The notes under the pieces were generated by a model, which was not told the origin of the DNA, ran no database searches, and saw only the letters and a list, made by a program, of their open reading frames with translations. Below are positions 17,301 through 26,198 of a DNA stretch of 62,702 nucleotides, piece by piece. Numbering within the stretch: the first letter of the stretch is position 1; every line of letters begins with the position of its first letter. This DNA comes from CAYLKK01 sp964412505 (GTDB lineage: Bacteria; Pseudomonadota; Alphaproteobacteria; UBA3830; CAYLKK01): positions 1 to 62,702 of the forward strand of contig CAYPOM010000008.1 of the NCBI GenBank assembly GCA_964412505.1, in the 5' to 3' direction. The position numbers were made by a program, and so were the translations under genes.

Positions 17301-20158
17301 CGCAACTCACTACCTGTAGATGTATGATGAATTACAGAAGCTCCTCCTATTTTAGATAAATCCATAACGATTCCGTCACTTGTGTCAGGAACAGAAACAA
17401 GTGCTCCATTAAATTGACTACTTTCTTGTAACAAACCTAAGTTTTGTACACCTGGCAAAGAAACCGTGTTATTGCTTGCATCATATTGGATGAGACTTTT
17501 TCCGTCTTTTCCAGTAACTTTCATATCAACTGCACAGTTATAATTTCTGCCACGTCTGTTTTGTTTGCTTTTACTATAAGTAAACGACAAAGTGTTATTT
17601 TGATTAATATTAACAGAATATGTAAGTTGTGCAGATTGCGCGCTGAGATCAAATTTACCTAATGCATCTAAACCATCAATATTTTGCTGCGCCTTATCAA
17701 ATAGCTCTTGTAATTTGTTAAATATGTTACGCTCACTGACTTCTTTGCAAACTTTTTTTATACTATCGATACTATACTCTTCCTTATCTGTCTTAACAGA
17801 CTCCCCTTTTAGCTGCTCTATAATATCTTTGTTTCTTAAGTCTAACCCTTTAGCTGACAGTAAAGAATAGACATCATGACATATACCATTGACAGATTGT
17901 AGTTTAGGGAGTTTAACTTTAAATGTTTCGTCAATATTTTGTTTATAATACTGCTCTATGTTTCCATACATATTTTCAAAAAATATTTTCAACTGTGGAT
18001 TTGCTTTATCATCTTGTGACTTTTCAAAAAATGAATAGTCAAGCTCATTTATTTTTGATAGCATATATAAGAAGAAAAGCGTACGCCACTGATCATCGTC
18101 TAATGCGAATTGTTTCGTTGATAACGTCCTTATCCTTTGATTTATGGCATCAACCTGATTTTCAAATTTCTTCGTCAATCGCTCCGAATACACACTATTA
18201 ACATTCGACTTTATATATTCGGTTATACCCTCCTTCTCTTCTTCTAATATTCTTTTTACCCTATTTAGCTCTTCAATTGATTTCATACTGTTAATTTTAA
18301 ATGCACGATTAACAGATTCTCCTATAAAATTGACAAACTGCCTCATCAGCAAATCAATTTGTCCCCTCTCGATTAATTTAGAGGTTTCGGTAAATTTCTG
18401 CGTCAATTCACTAATATCAATAGCACTAAACTGCGACGACATAAATTCAGATATAGATTTCTGCTCATTATTTAATATACTTTTTAATCTATTTAGCTCT
18501 TCAATCGAATTTAGTTTGTCAATTGAGGCTGCACTGTAAGTCGAACCTTCCTCAAACTGAGCGAAAATACCATTAATATATCCCTCAATAGAACCATTCT
18601 TTTCTGCATCTTCAATTTCATCTTGGTTTAATGCTTGTATGACAGCTTCAACACTGTCTACTATATTTTTTAGATCTATAAATTTTTTACTGTCTACAGA
18701 TTCAGATTCGTGTTCTCTCTCGTTAGAAGTGTTTTTCTTTGCCAAAAATTGTTGTAGTTCATCTTGGAGTGACTCAAACTTATTACCACCAATTCTATTC
18801 ACGTTACTTGATTGCTTATATATCTTGTTATGGAACTGTTTTATAACTTTAAAGTCAGCATTAATTCTTTCTAATATTTTATTGCGTTCTTCACTATCTT
18901 TTGCTGAAACAAGATTTCCAAATGAATAATCTCCCCCAATCTTAAATTGAGAACGCATAGCTTCAATAAGAATATCTATTTTGTCTTTTTGTGTATTGGT
19001 ATCTCCATTGCCAGGCAGTAGATAATTTAATCCATCTATGAGTTTTTTTGCATTATCAAATTTTTCCTTCAATGGCATGATAGTGATATTGTCATTTTCA
19101 TCTTTACATGAAATAAGGTCACTAGACCCACGATACGATTGTAATTCGCTTTGTAATACTTTACATGATTTTGAGTTAGCTAACTTCAGTATATTCGTCA
19201 AGCTATATTTCCCGTCTCCGCTAAATTGCGAAAATATTTCATTTATATCTTCAGAAAACGAATAGATAGGATCGCCAAAAATGTCATCATTTTCAACATT
19301 GCTTTCATTATCAAGCTTATGTTTTATAATTAATACTAATGATTTAGCCTTTTCAACTCTTTTAGTTAAGTCAGCTAATAAATTTGGATATTGTGATTTT
19401 ATCTGTTCATGGAACTGTTTTATAGCATTAAAGTCAGCATCAATTCTTTCTAATATTTCTTCGCATTCATCACTATTTTGTACTGACGCGAGAGTTTTAA
19501 ATGAATAATCTCCGCCAATCTCAAATTGAGAAAGCATAGCTTCAACTAATGTTTTGATTCTACCTTGCTGTACAATAGCATTTTCATCTATATCAGCTTG
19601 ACACTTACTAACTGCATCTATAAGATTTTTTGCATTATCAAATTTTTCCTTCAATGGAACAATAGTGATGCTGCCCTTTTTATCTCTATATGCACTCAGA
19701 CTATCAGATCTAATATATGCTTCCAAAGCGTTTTTTAAATTCGTGCAAGCCTCTGCGTCAGCTAACTTCAAAATATTCGTCAAGCTATATTGTCCATCGC
19801 CGCTAAATTCAGAAAATATTGCATTTATATCGGCATGGTATGAGGCAGAGTCGTCAACATAACCATTAAATTGCTCTCCCTTATACTCCAAATATCTCTG
19901 AAACCCATTATCATCAAAATACGATTGCTCAGCCAACTGAAACACGCCAGAAAATAGCTCTTTTACATCTTTATCCTTCTCATCATTAGCTGATCGCGCA
20001 AATACGCTACCCTCTTTCGAGCGAAAATAAGATTTGCCACTATCAGCCTTTGAATTAAATCGACTAATCAACACTTCTGTATCTAACGCATCTATACAAA
20101 AATTAGGCATACAAGCCAAAATCGTAGTCGAAAAAAATAATACTTTATTTATATTCAT
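11399..20158 (-). CDS. giant secreted protein (2919 aa) with N-terminal helical repeats, function unknown
   Basis: I do not recognise this family. A strong AGAGGAGAAG lies four bases before the ATG. The N-terminus MNINKVLFFSTTILACMPNF is a Sec signal peptide. Residues about 109-690 hold three pairs of related helical repeats. Type A (about 109-195 and 313-385) has FSGDGxYSLTNILKLA and PLKEKFDNAKxLID. Type B (about 201-290 and 404-460) has QFxIGGDYSF and ILERIxADFxxIKQFH. A more distant pair (about 536-600 and 610-690) has SIEELNRxKxIL. The region from about 2100 to 2600 is beta-rich with short repeating Asp/Asn/Gly turns. The C-terminus is Lys-rich (SNKKKK). No protease, NRPS, Rhs or autotransporter motif is visible. 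It is the second gene after the 1794-aa protein, 18 bases apart, and ends at an intrinsic terminator. Confidence 0.85.
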   Translation of the reverse strand: MNINKVLFFSTTILACMPNFCIDALDTEVLISRFNSKADSGKSYFRSKEGSVFARSANDEKDKDVKELFSGVFQLAEQSYFDDNGFQRYLEYKGEQFNGYVDDSASYHADINAIFSEFSGDGQYSLTNILKLADAEACTNLKNALEAYIRSDSLSAYRDKKGSITIVPLKEKFDNAKNLIDAVSKCQADIDENAIVQQGRIKTLVEAMLSQFEIGGDYSFKTLASVQNSDECEEILERIDADFNAIKQFHEQIKSQYPNLLADLTKRVEKAKSLVLIIKHKLDNESNVENDDIFGDPIYSFSEDINEIFSQFSGDGKYSLTNILKLANSKSCKVLQSELQSYRGSSDLISCKDENDNITIMPLKEKFDNAKKLIDGLNYLLPGNGDTNTQKDKIDILIEAMRSQFKIGGDYSFGNLVSAKDSEERNKILERINADFKVIKQFHNKIYKQSSNVNRIGGNKFESLQDELQQFLAKKNTSNEREHESESVDSKKFIDLKNIVDSVEAVIQALNQDEIEDAEKNGSIEGYINGIFAQFEEGSTYSAASIDKLNSIEELNRLKSILNNEQKSISEFMSSQFSAIDISELTQKFTETSKLIERGQIDLLMRQFVNFIGESVNRAFKINSMKSIEELNRVKRILEEEKEGITEYIKSNVNSVYSERLTKKFENQVDAINQRIRTLSTKQFALDDDQWRTLFFLYMLSKINELDYSFFEKSQDDKANPQLKIFFENMYGNIEQYYKQNIDETFKVKLPKLQSVNGICHDVYSLLSAKGLDLRNKDIIEQLKGESVKTDKEEYSIDSIKKVCKEVSERNIFNKLQELFDKAQQNIDGLDALGKFDLSAQSAQLTYSVNINQNNTLSFTYSKSKQNRRGRNYNCAVDMKVTGKDGKSLIQYDASNNTVSLPGVQNLGLLQESSQFNGALVSVPDTSDGIVMDLSKIGGASVIHHTSTGSELRVINENISSSGVAKRENKANDYLLLILRLNIEQTLTAYKDALKAVLEYVNKISPKVADTESNPLSDKFKSMLFPAENIRQAIQDTIEEIDSSLLRAEEALKKVENSDTISDALEECKGIINNVRDKIIACRNSVLDSVAFSVGNDFSILRFLDGAGTNVSKLAEYKRSTDLLAKAILDSYSQWQSTGQNKHLPKDINPDNKINRINVLFANPYSIIFGSDKVKHLMKDISLHDFLVFTLIDIYPDFKAVVDQKMKENSSGGKLFYLPIDPTAVISKSDSNSSTLKYLNDHLRRVSINTGFSNVENLGENVPLFLCYETNSNRFYLMQRNTKKKSLYRGEDKIKEFNSCIYDKVNTVHYFNDYINKKDNDSGKENFNFFVNNINRVDAKFGNTLVSMLALMLSGKYNEYNLQGTSYSLAEGGCLFSDDGGMLQMKHSNMCGISVLSTAYTTFKSQSVKSDEGMREKSKGDSVDENIGANAIILGAKDIEQYINTSQVRILKTQKSNSNAYRSLEDKLHSRYKSDFTIIMAKISNALNNAISADEIEENQFEVFIAKLVSFASVLKYIALSDKNEDYENGDSRNSVKSQADFVSNKITEFLEYILNTYDCKISYSELRNVIDVLSTGGIALDSRASSPQGLCITADTVVAIYKALVYRIHTAHISPGVELSESCDKGVLDKFPFAMGSFLDVVNMFQRYLENEQTFKDRKYADQVNAFGRGFSDIVWMYTDQYKQYNGTQYNKKDSEYVDLMQQISNKCEDSEYWGLKYHSSGNFMKETASLLVKCGFANAVDAENKDAIYKTLKNVKDELQNSLLEMIQVVGSLSANYNDGYLRKVCDSVIKYDDNTKIGILKFLKTERISSGYFAKLMAYEWYKSDVLKAIKSFEGIQQSLSMFDHPVHYNVVSYSRFVDQVLDSILSVCSFCYEDGGMFSRTEERLAKAHALATVCYNNGGFEKLQNIENSGAELFQLCYKYKILACWYDMLVTGDMIRNPNNSVDVAEVLHTAEYLYGIGEYIKKGKKSQAYLDKYLSNTDWLGNQALQKITTDHIQVENLSSKIQAEITNMGNVCLKYVAMDQESFKDNVKREMGMSSLLNCNKKCDLILQKIYNFVNAKLVSDYLLSKSVSEAVLNMLKSKTSLSGDAVQKVRLSANTHAFDSAKDELNQSIQNMYMGLLTGLNEFNGFRTSKISDVCSAYIGLYNTEKKRIESELATKTIYKDNIVSVDIDQITCDYSVQDVKKVSGVENLYYKFQNGKLVILDNRKLFTYDVSQNDDTITHGETDYKIVKLSDGSQYLFKPYDCENSEKSLSEFKKLKMKFTDKSGGSEHVNCKIEKDAKLYSVPGLEGKLLTLPKLDKLVLVDSNTNNMVACWDSLNSGQLFSYNNMQIKKDVDHNGVTNFKLLKIITDLSDNKWECEYLYNNVWKCTKYNVNYFFDSNSNYLGCIYIDQNDTAIVTDSSNYVICSFNIQNGYITPLSGSLAEFVWFKFYNNNGRNVLEFYQPESPSSAGLTFDRIKVNDDLVLFENDALLKAYKILGTDLYGWYDEISDVVRVLNEDGTQVLSDLSRVSVYSSEVIYYDVSFDDKNGTISLDFKTNGAPTFVFVSDNKSIGISCKMSEVYELASQGFIKVIGSEDKCYTLLTDKFTGKNSIALFDKVGYDWMATLRINADELGLYARQAVLWNDVSNVYLHVDSDRNVYANRKNEQHNGDKLLLNLDNGSIIIENSSKDSKKDNPFTYVEINKDTFTEAINSKGIKFAIDNFDDKSVESNDDVQKLAETAIFKSQLLDDIVAIQKAGNENLDFWKKVNELDLEVFNMLEEKDQKPLIAKINEAYKNAFDIFVSNDIMQAKAFDKTLEEVRNTLRNADLNDSWNWWNDYLDVAKSAMDKFKQPLAGFSKTISSTDVDKLDVSRLKPAIEMQYFQYAPSYAKTRIHDSVYRSIIKNKLDFIKMSPYASFWYTSKESNKKKK

Positions 20159-20176
20159 AACTCTTCTCCTCTTTCA

Positions 20177-23100
20177 TTAATCTTCTAAATACTTACCCAA
20201 GCGAAACTTCCACTCTCCCGCAAATAACGAAAACAACACACCGGCATACATATGGATCTTTTCATCATTATCGATATTTTTCCACTCCGCTTGCTCCTTT
20301 TGAGCATCGCCAGTATTTTTCGTGGCATATATGTCAACAACTATTTGCGTTATATACTGATGAATCTGCGGCGATATATAGAAAAAGCCGTGCTCAGTAC
20401 CTTTATCTGAGGCTTGAATCAATGAATTTTCATAACTTAACATTGTAGTATACGTGAAATTTTTCCCATTCTTACTTATAGCAATACCAGTTGGTTTCAC
20501 TTGATTAGCAACATTACACATAATCTCAGCAATTTTGTAGATATGCATAGGTTCATTGTCAGCTAAGTATAAGAATAATTCACCCTCTTGATCTTCTTGT
20601 TTTTTAATAATCTCATTTAATTTATTCAACTTTTCTTGAACGTTTATAGTATACCTAACATTCCACTTACTAGATAATACATTTATTTTGTCTAAAGATT
20701 GCGCGGCTCTATACATACCATGCTCCCATCTAAACCGATTTGCAAACAAACCATACGCAAAACATTTATGAAACACATCTTTTTCATTTTTACCGTTATC
20801 GACGTCTTTTAATATATCTTTTAAATACTGTTTATTTGTGGACATCATATCATTATAGTTACGATAATTCTTTTCAGCCATAAAACTGCTTGTTTTATCA
20901 GTCAGCAACATACCGATAGCAGGCAACAAAAAACCTTTATATGAGTTTATATCATGTAGTGATGACAATTTTCCGTTATTTAAAGAACAAGAATCGCGAT
21001 ATTTTGGAGATGTAAATCCAGGTGTATATGTCCCCTGCATTATTTCTAACTGACAATTGCTAAATCTCCCACCCTTGTGGCCAAGTAGATTAACGCTGCC
21101 AACGAACATAAGAATATCTGAGAAATGAGTTAAATCACAATCAAAAAAGTTACTAATAGAAAGCTGATTTGTATCATCAATCAAACTACAAATATTAAAT
21201 ATGACAGAATCTAATGACGCGCATTTGCTAACAGGTAAATTAAACAAACCATTAGTATAACGCTTAGCTAACCTTTCTACAGAATCACCATTAATCTTTG
21301 TATCACCACTATAAAAATCGACGTTTTTTATAATATTTCCCAAGCATCCTAATTTTTGCTGATGTCCGTCTATATCATAACTAGACTTTTGATGCATTAC
21401 TGTATTTAACATACCAAAGATAGAACGACTTCCGATATCTCCAATATTAAAATAAAAAGGACTATATTCACCATAAATATCATATGTAGTATTGCTACTG
21501 TTACGATCCCACTCCTCACTCTTAGAAAATATAGGAGAAAAATATGGACTCTTATACACATACACACTCTTACTAGTAAGAGGCTTTAAATCTTCTTCAA
21601 TTAGTTGACCATTACAATCTGCTATAAGAGCTCGCTCTCTATGACTTAGATAATAAAACACTGACTTATTTACTCTATTTACACACGCCAAATCTTCTGA
21701 TTTATATAATAGAAATAATAGAATCTGAAGTGCTTGTGGAGAGAATATATCTTTTTTAATTAAATCATTAAGACTCCAAGCTTTTGCATCACCAATCGAA
21801 TCTGATTTTAACGAATATAACAATGGAGGAGTGACTGTAACTGTGCTGCCTACTCCATAACCGTATTTAGCTCTATCATTCTCTGGAACAAAAAACGGAT
21901 TTTCGTTCTCAGCCCAAAATACAGAATGAGATTTACGTAAATCATTCTGAATTGAACTGTAATTTATTACACTACCAAGGTCACCACCGTCGAGTACGTT
22001 TCTAACCGATGTAAGTTCGACCGGCACCTCACCTAACAAGCCACTCTTTGTTACGCGTTGAAACTTTTCGAACAATCCTTCAACTGGAATACAAATACTA
22101 TCCAACAAAATCATCCTTTGATCGAAATTAATCTTGCCACGAACAAAATCGACTAAAGCGACAAAACTCAACGGATGCATTCCATCTTTATTACGGGCAT
22201 CAAAATTTAACACTGCATTGTCAACATTATCAACACCATTTTGAAGTGAGAAATTAATCGTCTTAATATCAGCCATCGGAGTGATAAATTCACCATTATC
22301 TTTAGAATAACAATAAGCCTCATTTAATTTTTTGCCATTACAGTCTAACCATGCATCTGTCAGTTTATTTAAATCATCAGGCACCTGTGCTATTACACCC
22401 TTGTTGCACGTAGTAGAAGATAACAAACAATCTTTTGCATAAATTAGTAAATCACTTGAATTTGCAATATTTCGTCCTGTGCTAGAATCAATACATTCTT
22501 TAATTTTATAAAAATCCGCAATGAAATCTACCATTGAAGAAGAAAAAGACTTTAAAATCAAAGAAGGAGTTTTAGCATTAGATTCAGTTAAAGAAGAATA
22601 ATCCTTGTTGCTTTCAAAAATATTGCACAAGAATGTCGCAGCGACCCTACTTACGAAAAAGCTACAAATATCTTGATGCATTCTTGACAAAATATTACAA
22701 ATAAATTCCGAAGTTGCAGAATCTATCTTCTCAGGCAACTTTGTGCCACTATTAGACACCCAATCTTTAGTCGATGAAAAAACAGGAACGTCCAGTAACG
22801 TTTCTAGCACAGACCCAATACCAGTCGTCGTTAAATTACTTAATTCCACACCGGCAAGCCCGTTCTTTTTCACAGCTTGATGAGCAGATAACCACTTCAA
22901 GTTTTGCCACTGACTTGCTAGTTTTCTTATACGATCCTCGACTCCTCTATAATCTGAATCATCATAAATTGCATATTCCTCACCACTAAATGCAGATTTT
23001 CCTTGAGCAGCAATTTGATCTAATATGTCTCTTATTTCTGCGCACTGATTGAAAAACCATGAAGAATTTGCAGATAGATATATATCCTCTACAGCGTAAT

Positions 23101-25561
23101 TTTCATTGTATTTTTTTATAGCCTCAGAAACTTTCTCTTGAGATATTCCATTATCAACCTTTGCAAGCGCTCTTTCGTATGTATTCTCAGAATATTCTTT
23201 TGCATTTTTGGCATGCAAACTTAATAAATTGTATACACTACTGGATACTTCTGTTATCTGTTGTTGTAACGTAACAAGTTCATTTGGCTGAGACTTCCCA
23301 TCCACTTTTTTTGGAAATTCACTGCTTCTTTTCTCAAAAGCATTTAGTAAAGAATTGTGGTTTTGGTTCTCTTTATTATAGGAAGAAGGCACAAACTTCA
23401 TTACTATAACCTTCTTAGTTAGAGCATTCCAATCAGCATCGCCATATTCTTCTGTAAGGTATTTTTCATTATCCTTCGTTTTTGAGTAAATGCCATCAAA
23501 AACTCTCTGCACATCTGCTTTAATCACCTCAAAAACTTCCTTGCCAGCTGCATTGCCTGCTGCATTGCCTTTATCATTTGTGAAGCAATAATCGAAAGCA
23601 TAAGTCAATTCTTCATCACTATATGACCTTTTAGTCCTATATTTATCGTCTATTAAATTGTATTTCTCAATTGCTGTTCTGTCCACTGTTAGCAATACAG
23701 TATCTGAGTTACATTTAATAAACTGAGCGAACAAGCTGCCGGTAGAACCAATCTTGTTACCTTTACTGTCATATATTGGGTCACCAACTATCCTTTTTTT
23801 ATAACCGAGCTTTTCATCTATTTCTGTACTTAAGTTAAATGAATTATTGCCAGTTTTATGTGATAAAACTTTATTAATTGTCTCCAGCGAAATATTCCGC
23901 ATACAATTAGCTAATTTTTCTTCTTTGGCTTGCTTTTGAATGGTTTCAGGTTTTGCCGCTTCTATTTTTTTTTGTTCTAGTCCCCTACATAATTCATGAT
24001 ATTCCTTCACTTGGTCGATAACGTTCTTGTCATCATCAGTGTGCAGCACCTCCTTTAGTCTATCTATATCCATAAAGTTAGAGTTTGATAGTTTCAAGCC
24101 GAAATTACAAGCAAAAAACGAATCGCACACCATCTTTAAAAATTCTTTAGGAGTTTGGCTGTACGCATATTGAGCGTAACAAGCTTGATACAAAAACCTT
24201 TCCATAATTTTAGAAGCCAAAACGGAAGCATATAATGATTCGCCGTTAATATTTTGCGTATCTCTTTCTTTATTAACATCTTTGAAACTATTAATAATTC
24301 CTGAAGAATATAATTCATTCAATTGAATTTGATCCTTCTTAAGCAACTCATTATACACTGCATGTACACCGTTAACAGCCAGCATAAGAGACAAATCAAC
24401 ATTAATATCAGTCAATTGTACAGAAATATTGTCAAACTCTATATTTGCATTGCTATTGAAGCTAGAATAAAACTTATCATCATTTTCTCGAATTGTTTCT
24501 ATTATATTACCTTCTTTAACAGCATTTAATCTCGCATCAAGCACTCCCGAAACTTTGTACAGTTTTAACCCAGTAAGAGCATTTTTAATTATAGCATCTT
24601 TCTTCGACTCAAATGCATTTTGGAAATTGTCCCAAAAAACGCACATTGTATCTTCATCAAAGCAATTGCGTAAATTAAACTTGTCATCTGAACTCTTGCC
24701 TGAAATATTGTATTTTTCTTTTATTTCATAAACTACATCATATTTTTCACTAGGCTTGCTGTCGAAAAAGTTAGCCTTTAAGTCACGATACACACTACTT
24801 ATAAAATCATTTGAAATCTGACAAGCACTATTATTTAATATCTTCTGTTCGTATTCATCACAAACAGCCGCAGCAAGTAAACCGCTTAAAACTTCGACAC
24901 TTTTAATTCTCTCAAGGACAGCTTTAACAGTACCAGTATCCATTGTCGCATCGAACTTTCTTTTCCATTCCTCTAACAATGTAAGCACACGGGAACTAAG
25001 AGCAGGTTCGAACAAGCGCTTCGCCACAAATTCATCGCTATTTTCAGAACAAATCCATCCAACTTTTGTCCCTGTATATATTCTATTTTCAGTAAAATTT
25101 CCGATATCAATAGTGTCTTCTTTTATACGCTGCTCTTCGCAAAAAAAATTATTAGCAAATTTTTTGGTATCTTTTAGCAATTGTTTTGCGTCCTCTTCTG
25201 AACGTGTACTCTGGACGTAATCTTCACCATTGCTTTTTTGTAACAATGACTTAACGTAATCCTCTGAAAATTTTACTTTTATATTGTGCTGTTTGTAACA
25301 CGCAAAATTAGAATCAACAGCGTTTTTTCTTGCTATAGCCTTACAAATTGCAGTAGTCCCATCTGAATACATTGGGGATGCGTTTGAAGAACTAGCACAT
25401 TCTCCGAACTGTTTGCCTAGTACACACTGAGGCACACTATACTTCGAGACATTATCCACCGTTTTTTCAACAAAGTCGGGAACAAGCGCATTACTCATAC
25501 ACCAAGCACCGCAAACAAACATAGAAGAGATAGAGGCACAAATTATTCTGCTAATATTCAT
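20177..25561 (-). CDS. giant secreted protein (1794 aa), function unknown
   Basis: No recognisable family. MNISRIICASISSMFVCGAWCMSNA is a clear Sec signal peptide. The mature protein is Cys-containing from the start (QCVLGKQFGECASSS, CKAIARK, CYKQHN), which suggests disulfides in the periplasm or outside the cell. The remainder alternates helical, Lys/Glu-rich stretches with loops, and no transmembrane segment is obvious after the signal. It is the first gene of a two-gene operon with the 2919-aa protein, which starts 18 bases after its stop. Near its C-terminus GRFSNCQLEIMQGTYT resembles GKYNEYNLQGTSY of its neighbour, a weak hint that the two may be distant paralogs. The two probably act together. 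Confidence 0.85.
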   Translation of the reverse strand: MNISRIICASISSMFVCGAWCMSNALVPDFVEKTVDNVSKYSVPQCVLGKQFGECASSSNASPMYSDGTTAICKAIARKNAVDSNFACYKQHNIKVKFSEDYVKSLLQKSNGEDYVQSTRSEEDAKQLLKDTKKFANNFFCEEQRIKEDTIDIGNFTENRIYTGTKVGWICSENSDEFVAKRLFEPALSSRVLTLLEEWKRKFDATMDTGTVKAVLERIKSVEVLSGLLAAAVCDEYEQKILNNSACQISNDFISSVYRDLKANFFDSKPSEKYDVVYEIKEKYNISGKSSDDKFNLRNCFDEDTMCVFWDNFQNAFESKKDAIIKNALTGLKLYKVSGVLDARLNAVKEGNIIETIRENDDKFYSSFNSNANIEFDNISVQLTDINVDLSLMLAVNGVHAVYNELLKKDQIQLNELYSSGIINSFKDVNKERDTQNINGESLYASVLASKIMERFLYQACYAQYAYSQTPKEFLKMVCDSFFACNFGLKLSNSNFMDIDRLKEVLHTDDDKNVIDQVKEYHELCRGLEQKKIEAAKPETIQKQAKEEKLANCMRNISLETINKVLSHKTGNNSFNLSTEIDEKLGYKKRIVGDPIYDSKGNKIGSTGSLFAQFIKCNSDTVLLTVDRTAIEKYNLIDDKYRTKRSYSDEELTYAFDYCFTNDKGNAAGNAAGKEVFEVIKADVQRVFDGIYSKTKDNEKYLTEEYGDADWNALTKKVIVMKFVPSSYNKENQNHNSLLNAFEKRSSEFPKKVDGKSQPNELVTLQQQITEVSSSVYNLLSLHAKNAKEYSENTYERALAKVDNGISQEKVSEAIKKYNENYAVEDIYLSANSSWFFNQCAEIRDILDQIAAQGKSAFSGEEYAIYDDSDYRGVEDRIRKLASQWQNLKWLSAHQAVKKNGLAGVELSNLTTTGIGSVLETLLDVPVFSSTKDWVSNSGTKLPEKIDSATSEFICNILSRMHQDICSFFVSRVAATFLCNIFESNKDYSSLTESNAKTPSLILKSFSSSMVDFIADFYKIKECIDSSTGRNIANSSDLLIYAKDCLLSSTTCNKGVIAQVPDDLNKLTDAWLDCNGKKLNEAYCYSKDNGEFITPMADIKTINFSLQNGVDNVDNAVLNFDARNKDGMHPLSFVALVDFVRGKINFDQRMILLDSICIPVEGLFEKFQRVTKSGLLGEVPVELTSVRNVLDGGDLGSVINYSSIQNDLRKSHSVFWAENENPFFVPENDRAKYGYGVGSTVTVTPPLLYSLKSDSIGDAKAWSLNDLIKKDIFSPQALQILLFLLYKSEDLACVNRVNKSVFYYLSHRERALIADCNGQLIEEDLKPLTSKSVYVYKSPYFSPIFSKSEEWDRNSSNTTYDIYGEYSPFYFNIGDIGSRSIFGMLNTVMHQKSSYDIDGHQQKLGCLGNIIKNVDFYSGDTKINGDSVERLAKRYTNGLFNLPVSKCASLDSVIFNICSLIDDTNQLSISNFFDCDLTHFSDILMFVGSVNLLGHKGGRFSNCQLEIMQGTYTPGFTSPKYRDSCSLNNGKLSSLHDINSYKGFLLPAIGMLLTDKTSSFMAEKNYRNYNDMMSTNKQYLKDILKDVDNGKNEKDVFHKCFAYGLFANRFRWEHGMYRAAQSLDKINVLSSKWNVRYTINVQEKLNKLNEIIKKQEDQEGELFLYLADNEPMHIYKIAEIMCNVANQVKPTGIAISKNGKNFTYTTMLSYENSLIQASDKGTEHGFFYISPQIHQYITQIVVDIYATKNTGDAQKEQAEWKNIDNDEKIHMYAGVLFSLFAGEWKFRLGKYLED

Positions 25562-25591
25562 ACATTACACCCAAAAAACACCATTATGCAT

Positions 25592-25620
25592 ATAATACAA
25601 CATCCGACATTAACAAACAA
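25592..25620 (-). promoter_or_regulatory. probable promoter of the giant-protein operon
   Basis: On the minus strand TTGTTT (positions 25620-25615) and TATTAT (25597-25592) are separated by 17 bases and lie about 30 bases before the start codon at 25561. The -35 box matches only three of six consensus bases, so this is tentative. Confidence 0.4.
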
Positions 25621-25772
25621 ATAAAATTAACAAACTTAAAATTGTTGCATATCTTGGCAAACAACTGAAACCTGACCATATATCAAATAAATTATATGTC
25701 AATAACACCAAATCCCTCAACTTGCCTAGCAATTACTACGTTCGACTTCCGTTTTTAATCTGCACACAACAT

Positions 25773-25801
25773 TTGATTATTCATCTAGAGTTATGTATAA
25801 T
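25773..25801 (+). promoter_or_regulatory. sigma70-type promoter of the rpoZ operon
   Basis: TTGATT (25773-25778), a 17-base spacer, and a perfect TATAAT (25796-25801), 25 bases before the rpoZ ATG. It would drive the plus-strand operon rpoZ-birA-rnj-tatD-MBL. The 264-base gap that holds it also carries the divergent promoter of the giant-protein operon and nothing else that I can recognise. Confidence 0.7.
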
Positions 25802-25826
25802 TAAATACATTATTTTGTAGGTTTTT

Positions 25827-26192
25827 ATGGCGCGTGTAACGATAGAAGATTGTGAAGAAATTGTTAAGAATAGGTTTTTATTGGTTGCGCTAGCTGCACA
25901 GCGTGTCAAGCAATTTGATCATGGAGCAAAATCGTTAGTAGAGTGCAGTAATAAGCCATGCGTTGTCGCATTAAAAGAGATAGCATGTGGTGCATTAGAT
26001 GTAAAAAAATTACAAAATGCCACTATCAGCGGGTTGCAACATTATGCGCATGATGAAGGAGAAGATGAGATTGAAGACACATACGATCCATCTGTTTTTT
26101 TAGATAATGTTGTAGAACATAGTAATAATTCGCAAATAGAGGAAACTATCGATTTCAGTTATATCATTCAGGAAGATTCTAACGACCTGTAA
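25827..26192 (+). CDS. rpoZ: DNA-directed RNA polymerase subunit omega
   Basis: A 121-aa omega subunit that helps assemble and stabilise beta-prime in RNA polymerase. MARVTIEDCEEIVKNRFLLVALAAQRVKQ is the conserved N-terminal signature (ARVTVEDC, NRFxLVxxAAxRxRQ). KPCVVALKEIACGALD follows. The C-terminal third is acidic and poorly conserved, as in other alphaproteobacteria. It is the first gene of a five-gene operon behind a clear promoter. Confidence 0.93.
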   Translation: MARVTIEDCEEIVKNRFLLVALAAQRVKQFDHGAKSLVECSNKPCVVALKEIACGALDVKKLQNATISGLQHYAHDEGEDEIEDTYDPSVFLDNVVEHSNNSQIEETIDFSYIIQEDSNDL

Positions 26193-26198
26193 GTGATA

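Noticed and set aside
11399..20158. The 2919-aa protein as an NRPS, Rhs/Tc toxin or autotransporter
   Set aside because: No adenylation or condensation motifs, no YD repeats, and no C-terminal beta-barrel are visible, so I left it unassigned.
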